From DATIXD01 sp035518875 (GTDB lineage Bacteria; Pseudomonadota; Gammaproteobacteria; Methylococcales; Methylococcaceae): a stretch of DNA of 5,920 nucleotides. Position 1 is the first letter of the stretch; each line of letters begins with the position of its first letter. Shown piece after piece: positions 1 through 5,807 of the stretch. The stretch is from assembly GCA_035518875.1 (NCBI GenBank), contig DATIXD010000246.1, forward strand, positions 1 to 5,920, read 5' to 3'. Below the pieces are notes generated by a model that saw nothing but the letters and a program-made list of their open reading frames with translations, did not search any database and was not told the DNA's origin. A program made the position numbers and the translations under genes.

Positions 1-154
1 ACAACTCGCGCTGGGTGAATCCAACCTCAGCGGCAGCCTGGCGAATGGCGTCGGCCGCCTCGCCCAATTGCAGGGGCTCATCGCCGCAAATCAGGTAAGC
101 CGGCACCAAACCCTTGCGCAGCGCGCCGGCCAGTTGGTCCATACGCAGTTTCAC
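1..154 (-). CDS. holA: DNA polymerase III delta subunit, N-terminal fragment (runs off window)
   Basis: The delta subunit of the clamp loader binds and opens the beta sliding clamp during replication. Only the first 51 codons lie in the window, and the C-terminal side continues past position 1. The translation begins V(M)KLRMDQLAGAL and continues through GLVPAYLICGDEPLQLGEAADAIR and AAAEVGFTQREL. This follows the N-terminus of E. coli HolA (an LxxQL-type opening, a short hydrophobic AYLL-type strand, G(N/D)(D/E)PL, then an AVRQ-A helix and a GF motif). The chosen start is GTG at 154, which overlaps the lptE stop in a GTGA arrangement; an ATG four codons later (142) is the alternative. The gene is last in the visible leuS-lptE-holA chain, and its identity is strengthened by that conserved order. 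No internal promoter or independent strong ribosome binding site is visible, so translation is probably coupled to lptE. Confidence 0.9.
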   Translation of the reverse strand, partial: MKLRMDQLAGALRKGLVPAYLICGDEPLQLGEAADAIRQAAAEVGFTQREL

Positions 155-681
155 GTCTTTTTTTCCGGCGCCTTGCTGAGCGCGAAAACGGCACGGCGCA
201 ACAGCGCCTGAGCCGCTTCCTTCTCCAGCTCCTGCCTGATCAGCCCCTCTTCCTCGGCCTGACCCAGGGGAAGCGTCTGGTCGTTGAAGTAATCGCGCTT
301 GGTTTCGATCTCCTGGCGCGGCAGCAAGACTTCGCCCTTCGGCGTTCGTACATCGTAAACCACACGGTAGGACAAGTCGTACAAGACCGAACGGCCGGCC
401 CGGCTCAAGGCAAGATAGCGCCTGAAATGGCTCGCCTTGTAGATATGAATGACGCCTCCCGCCTGCCCCGCCTCCGGCACTACCTTGCCGCCGGCCAGCG
501 ACATGGCGTTGCCGAAAGTCCCCACGAATGAGTCGCCGGGGCCAAGCCCTTCCAGATAAAGCTTTTGCGCGATCCCCGGCCCGCTGCCACGTAGGTGGAA
601 ACCGCACGCGGCGAGTGACAGGCAAACCGCCGCGAGGATGGTAGGGAACAAGACTCTGCCCGCCGAAGGTCTTCGAATCAT
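151..681 (-). CDS. lptE: LPS-assembly lipoprotein LptE
   Basis: LptE is the outer-membrane lipoprotein that plugs and supports the LptD barrel, which inserts lipopolysaccharide into the outer leaflet. The 176-residue product starts with basic residues (R3, R4, R9), then a hydrophobic stretch (about 10-25) and a lipobox L23-A24-A25-C26. The residue after the acylated cysteine is Gly rather than Asp, as expected for outer-membrane sorting. The GFHLRG segment right after the cysteine matches the conserved GWHLR-type start of mature LptE. The C-terminal half carries the YFNDQ...LGQAEEE...RQELEKEAAQALLRR pattern, equivalent to the FFDNP...KDNEQ...EMYDRAAEQLIRK region of E. coli LptE. The length is slightly below the 193 residues of E. 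coli, which has a longer C-terminal tail. ATG at 681 overlaps the leuS TGA (ATGA), and the lptE TGA overlaps the holA GTG. No good Shine-Dalgarno precedes it, which suggests coupling to leuS. Confidence 0.95.
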   Translation of the reverse strand: MIRRPSAGRVLFPTILAAVCLSLAACGFHLRGSGPGIAQKLYLEGLGPGDSFVGTFGNAMSLAGGKVVPEAGQAGGVIHIYKASHFRRYLALSRAGRSVLYDLSYRVVYDVRTPKGEVLLPRQEIETKRDYFNDQTLPLGQAEEEGLIRQELEKEAAQALLRRAVFALSKAPEKKT

Positions 682-3134
682 GATGACACCACGATGTTGA
701 CCAGTTTGCCGGGCACCACGACAACTTTCCTGACCGGCTTGTCCGCGATGAAGCGTCGGACGGTCTCATCCGCCAAAGCCGCCGCTTCAGCGGCCGCAGT
801 GTCGGCTTTGACAGGCAGGGTAATCTTGCCCCTGAGTTTCCCGTTCACCTGCACCACCAGTTCGATGGTGTCGTGAACCAGTGCGGACGGATCCACTCGA
901 GGCCAGGCCACGGTGGCCGCCATTTCGGCATGCCCCAGTTCTTGCCACAAGCGATGGCTGGCGTGCGGGATGATGGGCGCCAGCATCAGTACCACCAGCT
1001 CCAGCGCCTCCTGACGCACCGCCTTAGCCCGCTCGCTCCCGTCCTGGAATCGGGACAGCGCGTTGAGCAGTTCCATGTTGGCGGCGATGGCGGTGTTGAA
1101 CGTATGGCGGCGACCCAGATCGTCCGTCACCTTGCGTAGGGTTTCATGGGCTTGTCGGCGGATCGCCTTGTGTTCCTCGGTTAGCGCGGCTTTGTCCAGG
1201 GTCGGCGCCGAGCCTTCGCTCACATGCTGGGCCACCTGCTTCCAAAGGCGTTTCAAAAACCGGTATGCGCCTTCTACGCCGCTGTCTGACCACTCTAAAG
1301 ACTGTTCCGGCGGCGCTGCGAACATGATGAACAAACGCACCGTATCCGCACCGTAACGCTCAATCAATTCCTGGGGATCGACCGTATTCCCCTTGGACTT
1401 CGACATCTTGCTACCGTCCTTCAGCACCATGCCCTGGGTGAGCAAATTGGTGAACGGCTCGTCCGCAGCCACCAGCCCCTCATCCCGCAGCAGCTTGTTA
1501 TAAAAGCGCGCATACAGCAGATGCAGGATGGCGTGCTCGATGCCACCGATGTACTGATCGACCGGCAGCCAGTACCTGGCCCGCTCGTCCAACATGACCG
1601 CATCATTGCAAGCGCTGGCGTAGCGGGCGAAATACCAGGATGACTCCATGAAAGTGTCGAAGGTGTCGGTTTCGCGCTTCGCCGGCTGGCCGCAGCGCGG
1701 ACAATCGACGTGGACGAAAGAGTCCAGTTGCACCAGCGGCGAACCCGAAGCATCGAATTTGACGTCCCGCGGCAACAGAACGGGCAGTTGATCCTCCGGA
1801 ACCGGCACGGTGCCGCAGCGCTCGCAATCAATCACCGGGATCGGCGCACCCCAATAGCGCTGGCGTGAAACGCCCCAGTCGCGCAGGCGGAAATTCACCT
1901 TCCGCCGGCCCCTGTCCACGGCCTCGAGCCGGTCGGCGATGGCTTCGAAAGCCTGCGCCGAACTCAGCCCGTCGAATTCCCCGGAGTTCTTCAAAACGCC
2001 TTTCTCGGTGTAGGCCGAGGCTTCCAAATCCGGTTCGCCGCCCTCCTTCGGGAAAATCACCGGTTTAATGGGCAAGCCATAGTGTTTGGCGAATTCCCAG
2101 TCACGCTGATCGTGCGCCGGCACCGACATCACCGCCCCGGTACCGTAACCCATCAGCACGAAGTTGGCGATCCAGATCGGCACGGCTTCGCCGGTCAAGG
2201 GATGGATCGCCTTGAAACCAGAATACACACCGCGCTTTTCCATGGTCTCCAGCGCCGCCTCCGAAGACTGGGTCTGCTTGCAGGTGTCGATGAAGGGCTG
2301 CAAGTCCGGGCGAATGGTAGCCGCCTTTTCGGCGAGCGGATGTTCGGCGGCGATGGCGAGGTAGGTTACCCCCATCAGCGTGTCGGGCCTCGTGGTGTAG
2401 ACCCGAAGCGGCTCGGCCTGGCCTTCCACCGCGAACTCCAGCTCAACACCCAGCGAGCGACCGATCCAGTTCTGCTGCATCACCCGTACCTGTTCCGGCC
2501 AACCGGTCAGTGACTCGAGGGCGGACAGGAGTTCTTCGGCGTAGGCGGTGATCTTCATGAACCACTGGGGGATTTCCTTGCGCACCACCGGCGTGTCACA
2601 GCGCCAGCAGCAACCGTCGATCACTTGCTCGTTGGCTAGGACGGTCTGATCGTTGGGACACCAATTGACCGGCGAGGTCTTTTTATACACCAATCCCTTT
2701 TCCAAGAGCCGCAGGAAAAACCATTGTTCCCAGCGGTAATAATTCGGATCGCAGGTGGCGAGCTCGCGTTCCCAGTCATAGCCGAAGCCCAGCCGCTTGA
2801 GCTGATCGCGCATGTAGGCGATATTCTCGTAGGTCCAATCCGCCGGGTGTACGCCCTTCTGCATGGCGGCATTTTCCGCCGGCAGCCCAAAGGCGTCCCA
2901 ACCCATCGGTTGCAACACATTCTTACCCTGCATCCTTTGGTAACGGCTGATCACGTCGCCGATGGTGTAATTGCGCACATGCCCCATGTGCAACCGCCCG
3001 CTAGGATAGGGAAACATCGACAGACAGTAATACTTTTCCCGCGCTGGATCCTCGACAGCCTTGAATACCCGCTGGTCTTGCCAGGCTTCTTGCGCTTCTT
3101 GCTCGATTGCTTGCGGCCGGTAAATATCTTCCAT
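678..3134 (-). CDS. leuS: Leucyl-tRNA synthetase
   Basis: This cytoplasmic class I synthetase charges tRNA-Leu with leucine and edits mischarged products. In the 818-residue protein counted from ATG 3134, the HMGH form of the HIGH motif is at 49-52. A first cysteine cluster (C159, C175/C176, C179) lies in the inserted zinc region. The CP1 editing domain carries TTRPDT at 247-252 and GTGAVMSVPAHDQRD at 331-345, with T252 and D345 where E. coli has its editing residues. KMSKS is at 576-580, followed by the helical anticodon-binding domain and a C-terminal domain ending VVVPGKLVNIVV. Compared with E. coli (860 aa), it lacks most of the leucine-specific insertion before KMSKS and has an extra CxxC...CxxC (C437, C440, C478, C481). 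A TTG at 3152 would add six residues, but family alignment of MEDIYRPQ with MQEQYRPE favours ATG 3134. It is first in the operon with lptE and holA. Confidence 0.98.
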   Translation of the reverse strand: MEDIYRPQAIEQEAQEAWQDQRVFKAVEDPAREKYYCLSMFPYPSGRLHMGHVRNYTIGDVISRYQRMQGKNVLQPMGWDAFGLPAENAAMQKGVHPADWTYENIAYMRDQLKRLGFGYDWERELATCDPNYYRWEQWFFLRLLEKGLVYKKTSPVNWCPNDQTVLANEQVIDGCCWRCDTPVVRKEIPQWFMKITAYAEELLSALESLTGWPEQVRVMQQNWIGRSLGVELEFAVEGQAEPLRVYTTRPDTLMGVTYLAIAAEHPLAEKAATIRPDLQPFIDTCKQTQSSEAALETMEKRGVYSGFKAIHPLTGEAVPIWIANFVLMGYGTGAVMSVPAHDQRDWEFAKHYGLPIKPVIFPKEGGEPDLEASAYTEKGVLKNSGEFDGLSSAQAFEAIADRLEAVDRGRRKVNFRLRDWGVSRQRYWGAPIPVIDCERCGTVPVPEDQLPVLLPRDVKFDASGSPLVQLDSFVHVDCPRCGQPAKRETDTFDTFMESSWYFARYASACNDAVMLDERARYWLPVDQYIGGIEHAILHLLYARFYNKLLRDEGLVAADEPFTNLLTQGMVLKDGSKMSKSKGNTVDPQELIERYGADTVRLFIMFAAPPEQSLEWSDSGVEGAYRFLKRLWKQVAQHVSEGSAPTLDKAALTEEHKAIRRQAHETLRKVTDDLGRRHTFNTAIAANMELLNALSRFQDGSERAKAVRQEALELVVLMLAPIIPHASHRLWQELGHAEMAATVAWPRVDPSALVHDTIELVVQVNGKLRGKITLPVKADTAAAEAAALADETVRRFIADKPVRKVVVVPGKLVNIVVSS

Positions 3135-3169
3135 TCGTTCTAATTCGATCAATGCGGGAAAAAGGCGTT

Positions 3170-3198
3170 AGAATACAGGAGCCCGGCGCAAATCTAAA
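3170..3198 (-). promoter_or_regulatory. Candidate sigma-70 promoter for the leuS-lptE-holA operon
   Basis: Read on the minus strand, a -35-like TTTAGA (3198-3193) and a -10-like TATTCT (3175-3170) are separated by exactly 17 bases, each matching the consensus at four of six positions. Transcription would begin near 3163 and leave a leader of about 30 bases before the leuS ATG at 3134. The position is right for a housekeeping operon, but the match is moderate and rests on inspection only. Confidence 0.35.
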
Positions 3199-3216
3199 GC
3201 CGCCAGGCAAAGCGCG

Positions 3217-3246
3217 GGCGCGGCATCCGAAGCGTCAGGCGCGGCA
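3217..3246. repeat. Two GGCGCGGCA direct repeats, 21 bp apart
   Basis: The 9-mer GGCGCGGCA occurs at 3217-3225 and again at 3238-3246, a start-to-start distance of 21 bases (two helical turns). Both copies lie in the divergent leuS/parA intergenic region, upstream of the candidate leuS -35 and of a lone -10-like TATGCT (3257-3262) facing parA. They could be paired protein-binding sites, but short GC-rich repeats also arise by chance in such DNA. Confidence 0.3.
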
Positions 3247-3290
3247 ACAAAGCTTGTATGCTTTGATCCACCACCAAAACCGATTCTTTA

Positions 3291-3297
3291 AAGAGGG
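3291..3297 (+). promoter_or_regulatory. Ribosome binding site fixing the parA start
   Basis: AAGAGGG lies 4 bases before the ATG at 3302. It is the only good Shine-Dalgarno in this region, so it selects 3302 over the upstream in-frame codons that would extend the reading frame back into the opposite-strand leuS gene. Confidence 0.75.
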
Positions 3298-3301
3298 CAG
3301 C

Positions 3302-4081
3302 ATGCGCAGGGTGATCTTCAATCAAAAGGGCGGGGTCGGCAAGTCGACCATTACTTGTAATCTGGCCGCCATCAGCGCCATCGACGACAGGAAGACTCTG
3401 GTGATCGACCTCGATATCCAGGGCAATTCCACTCATTATCTGCTGGGCAAGAAAGTCACCGATCCCGACGTCACCCTGGCACAGTTCTACAAGGAAACCC
3501 TCAGCCTCAATCTGTTCGGCAAGCCGCAGAGTCAGAGCCTGGAAGGCTTCATCCACGAGACGCCCTACCCGAACCTTTACGTGATTCCCTCCCATCCGGA
3601 CATGGAACCACTGCAAAGCCGGCTGGAGTCGCGCTACAAGATATTCAAGCTGCGCGAGGCGCTGGACACCCTGCACGGTTTCGAGCGCATTTACATGGAC
3701 ACGCCGCCGGTGCTCAACTTCTACAGCCGCTCCGGTCTGATCGCCGCCAAACACTGCCTCATCCCCTTCGACTGCGACGCCTTCTCTCGGGAAGCGCTTT
3801 ACAACCTGCTCGCGACCATCGCCGAAATCAAGGCCGACCATAATACCGACCTGGATATCGAGGGCATCGTCGTCAATCAGTTCCAAGGCCGGGCCAACCT
3901 GCCGCTGCAGATGGTCAACGAACTGATCGCGGAAGGTCATCGGGTGTTGGGCAGCAAAATTTCTTCATCGGTGAAGGTCCGCGAATCCCACAGCGAATCC
4001 AAGCCCTTGATTCATTACGTCCCGGATCACAAACTGACCGAGGAATTCCTGGCGCTGCACGAGGAGCTGCATGCCCAGTAA
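3302..4081 (+). CDS. Orphan ParA/MinD-family ATPase
   Basis: This 259-residue P-loop ATPase is of the type that dimerises on ATP and binds the nucleoid or a surface to segregate or position cargo. The deviant Walker A motif KGGVGKST is at 9-16, with signature lysine K9 and catalytic lysine K14. The A' motif is DLDIQGNST (36-44), with D38 and Q40 placed as in ParA proteins, and Walker B is IYMDTPP (130-136). A later segment IVVNQF (189-194) fits the family's nucleotide-base-contacting strand. The protein starts directly at the P-loop strand (MRRVIFNQKGG) and has no N-terminal helix-turn-helix, so it is not a plasmid P1-type ParA. No parB, parS-like repeat or replication gene is adjacent, so chromosome partition is unlikely. 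A role in positioning another protein complex, as for McdA or PpfA, is inference. The start is set by AAGAGGG at 3291. It is transcribed divergently from leuS and converges on the HDOD gene. Confidence 0.9.
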   Translation: MRRVIFNQKGGVGKSTITCNLAAISAIDDRKTLVIDLDIQGNSTHYLLGKKVTDPDVTLAQFYKETLSLNLFGKPQSQSLEGFIHETPYPNLYVIPSHPDMEPLQSRLESRYKIFKLREALDTLHGFERIYMDTPPVLNFYSRSGLIAAKHCLIPFDCDAFSREALYNLLATIAEIKADHNTDLDIEGIVVNQFQGRANLPLQMVNELIAEGHRVLGSKISSSVKVRESHSESKPLIHYVPDHKLTEEFLALHEELHAQ

Positions 4082-4239
4082 AACGCCCGGGGGCGAGTTG
4101 CGCGGGGCCGGCAACGAGTTGAAGTCGGGGAGAGTTGGATTATAAAGAAGGGATTCCGGAAAATGGATGAGCCTTCCAGTAGGCGTTGTCGATCCGCTGG
4201 ATATTGCTTGCCGCGGTATTCTTCTTGTCTTGGCAGACG
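4082..4239. other. Convergent spacer between parA and the HDOD gene
   Basis: This 158-base gap lies between two converging stop codons. Just after parA it holds a GC-rich inverted repeat (CGCCC/GGGCG, 4084-4095) and a five-base stem GTTGC/GCAAC (4097-4101 with 4111-4115), but no run of T follows on the plus strand. CGAGTTG is repeated at 4094-4100 and 4115-4121. Nothing on the minus strand downstream of the HDOD stop looks like an intrinsic terminator. No small gene with a start, ribosome binding site and recognisable product is visible. Confidence 0.5.
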
Positions 4240-5073
4240 TCAGCCGAAAAGGTTGCCGTACATGGTCGAAACGTGCTCCGGTAGCGATTCGAAAGTTCGA
4301 GCTAGGATCTCGGGCGTAACCGGAGCCTTTTCCGCCGCTTCGCGCTCGACCAGTGCCTGGCATTCCTCCAGACCCATGTCGTTATAGGCACGGTCGATGA
4401 GCTGGGTGGAAATCCTGATCAAACGGCTCTCCGGGCTGTGCTGTTCGGACGACAAGGGCGTCAACTGCTGCTGGATACAGTGTTCCATCAATTCGGGCAG
4501 GTTCCAGTGACGCATGAGCGCAGCCCCCAAGTCGGCAAAGGTAAATCCGAAGCCGCCGCGCTGTAGCTCAGCTTCGCGCGACCGGTCCCCGCCGGCTTCC
4601 AGCAGAATCGCCTGTGACCGTTCCGGCTCCTTGCAATAAAGGATTAGCGATCCGATATCGTGCAACAAACCGGCGACGAACAGCCGTTCCGGGTGGGTGA
4701 CGTGCGTCTCCTCGGCGAGGATTCGCGCGGCCACACCCGCCAATACAGAGCGCCGCCAGAACTCTTCCATATCGACCAGATCCTGACGAATACGGGCGAA
4801 CCTACGCACTGCGACGGTGGCCAACACGAGGTTGGCGAGATCGTTCATTCCGACTACCGCAACCGCTTGATGGATGTTATCGATCCTATCCCGCAGTCCG
4901 TAGCTGGCGCTGTTAGCGATCCGAAGAAGTCGCGCGGTCAATCCGACATCCTGCGACACCAGCCGTGCTATGTCGCGGGCGGAGCCGGTGGAAATCATCA
5001 GGTTGAGTTCCAGCACGATGCTTGGCAGCGAAAAGAGCCGCACGTCACTTTCTAATAGGTCTTCGGGTACCAT
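4240..5073 (-). CDS. HDOD-domain signalling protein
   Basis: HDOD proteins are HD-phosphohydrolase relatives that usually act as non-catalytic output or scaffold modules in bacterial signalling. The 277-residue product has the N-terminal helical region typical of HDOD (LPSIVLEL at 16-23, IARLVSQDVGLTARLLRIANSA at about 35-56, then the AVAVVGMNDLANLVLA block at 70-85). An intact HDIG follows at 138-141 within GLLHDIG. Other positions that carry metal-ligand histidines in HD hydrolases are replaced: FWRRS at 105-109 where FWxHS is common, FTFADLG at 177-183 where a His precedes the xxxG, and IQQQL at 200-204 where an HH pair is often seen. This points to a non-catalytic protein. No REC, GGDEF or EAL domain is attached. 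The start at 5073 is supported by GAGG (5081-5078) four bases upstream, with GGAG further back. Its partner and signal are unknown. Confidence 0.88.
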   Translation of the reverse strand: MVPEDLLESDVRLFSLPSIVLELNLMISTGSARDIARLVSQDVGLTARLLRIANSASYGLRDRIDNIHQAVAVVGMNDLANLVLATVAVRRFARIRQDLVDMEEFWRRSVLAGVAARILAEETHVTHPERLFVAGLLHDIGSLILYCKEPERSQAILLEAGGDRSREAELQRGGFGFTFADLGAALMRHWNLPELMEHCIQQQLTPLSSEQHSPESRLIRISTQLIDRAYNDMGLEECQALVEREAAEKAPVTPEILARTFESLPEHVSTMYGNLFG

Positions 5074-5098
5074 TTCGCCTCATCTCCAATAGCTGGCC

Positions 5099-5114
5099 AT
5101 TAACTAATTAACTA
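5099..5114. repeat. Tandem 8-bp repeat ATTAACTA x2
   Basis: ATTAACTA occurs twice head to tail (5099-5106, 5107-5114). It is an AT-rich island in GC-rich DNA. It lies between the candidate -10 and the ribosome binding site of the HDOD gene, so it falls in or next to that gene's mRNA leader. Confidence 0.6.
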
Positions 5115-5140
5115 GCATAGACGCTTTTACCCCATGTCAC
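5114..5140 (-). promoter_or_regulatory. Candidate promoter for the HDOD gene
   Basis: On the minus strand a -35-like GTGACA (5140-5135, five of six consensus positions) is followed after 15 bases by TATGCT (5119-5114). The spacing is shorter than the optimal 17. The element lies about 40 bases upstream of the HDOD start, and its -10 abuts the tandem ATTAACTA repeat. The assignment is tentative. Confidence 0.3.
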
Positions 5141-5279
5141 GCGCAGGGGAAGTCGGTTAGCCGTTAGTGTTATTTTCCCCAGGAGATAGTCTGACGAGCC
5201 ACGGGCATGCTTTACCCTCTGGCAAGACTTTGTTAGCTTAGGCGCTCGACCACTCTCGATTTCTTTCGTCCAACCGACA

Positions 5280-5311
5280 GCCGAGATGAAAAAATCTCGA
5301 TTCTTCTCGGC
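5280..5311 (+). promoter_or_regulatory. Hairpin enclosing the P460 start codon and A6 run
   Basis: GCCGAGA (5280-5286) is complementary to TCTCGGC (5305-5311). After one T-T mismatch, GAA (5288-5290) pairs with TTC (5301-5303), giving 10 pairs around a 10-base loop. The ATG at 5286-5288 lies inside the stem and the A6 run begins within it. A further outer stem, CCGACAG (5274-5280) with CTGTCGG (5333-5339), can form nearly contiguously on the 5' side. No Shine-Dalgarno precedes the ATG. In mRNA the structure could hide the start codon; that role is inference. Confidence 0.45.
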
Positions 5312-5785
5312 GCGCTCCTGATTTCATCCCATCTGTCGGCCGAGGAGGCCGCGGTTGCGCCCTCACCCAACGGCATCACCATCCCGGACAGCTACCAGAA
5401 CTGGCGCCTGATCGGAGTATCCCAACGCCCGGAAAGCCAAACCCTGCGCGCCATCCTGGGCAATGGCATCGCCATCGACGCGGCCAGGCAAGGCAAAACC
5501 AATCCCTGGCCCGAGGGAACCATTCCGGCCAAACTGCACTGGAAGCAGAAAAACAGCGATACCTTCCCCACCGCAATCGTTCCGGGCGAATTCGTTCATG
5601 CCGAGTTTATGATCGAGGATTCGGAAAAATATGCCGCCACCGGAGGCTGGGGCATCGCGCGGTGGTTGGGAGACCGCCAGCAGCCTTACGTAAAAGACGC
5701 CGCCTTCGTGCAGGAGTGCATAGGTTGTCACACCAAAGTGCGAAGCCAGGATTTCGTGTTCACCGCGCCGGTCAAGCTGCCCTGA
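5286..5785 (+). CDS. Cytochrome P460 family haem protein (frame interrupted at codon 3)
   Basis: The family comprises periplasmic c-type haem proteins with a lysine-haem crosslink; characterised members oxidise hydroxylamine and related nitrogen species. The frame ending in TGA at 5783 encodes ITIPDSYQNWRLIGVS, LRAILGN, NPWPEGTIPAKLHW, FVHAEFMI, TGGWGIARWLG, then haem-binding C145-I-G-C148-H149 and DFVFT. This is the whole P460 domain in order, and Lys83 in IPAKLHW is a candidate crosslink residue. Numbering assumes a 166-residue product starting MKKISILLGALL, a clear Sec signal peptide with a likely cleavage after LSA (17-19). The ATG at 5286 is out of frame: ATG plus A6 plus TCT runs to a stop after 11 codons. 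One more A, or a -1 slip on AAA AAA, restores the frame. The open frame upstream (back to a TAG at 5234) has no ATG, GTG or TTG. The rest is intact, so a sequencing error, a very recent mutation or recoding are all possible. Confidence 0.85.
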
Positions 5786-5807
5786 CAACCCGCGGAGAAC
5801 CGGAGAA

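Noticed and set aside
1421..1831. Alternative minus-strand frames within leuS
   Set aside because: They overlap the zinc-binding and catalytic part of LeuRS in another frame and show no domain of their own.
3135..3152. TTG start for leuS adding six residues
   Set aside because: The homologous N-terminus aligns from MEDIYRPQ, and TTG has no better ribosome binding site than ATG 3134.
3107..3301. Upstream extension of the parA reading frame
   Set aside because: It would reach into leuS on the other strand and bypass the strong AAGAGGG site, and the family begins at the P-loop strand.
3194..3940. 248-codon open frame on the minus strand opposite parA
   Set aside because: It is antisense to a protein with clear Walker motifs, shows no recognisable domain, and arises from GC-rich codon structure.
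4084..4115. Rho-independent terminator after parA
   Set aside because: The stems are short and no T-run follows.
5207..5236. Nine-codon leader ORF (ATG 5207 to TAG 5234) upstream of the P460 gene
   Set aside because: The only purine-rich site (AGGAGA at 5181) is about 20 bases away, and the peptide has no regulatory codon run.
5219..5236. Sigma-54 promoter upstream of the P460 gene (TGGCA...TTGTTAG)
   Set aside because: The GG and GC elements are not at the required spacing; only the TGGCA half matches.
5363..5788. 141-codon minus-strand frame opposite the P460 gene
   Set aside because: The plus strand encodes a recognisable P460 domain with CxxCH; the minus frame is its shadow.
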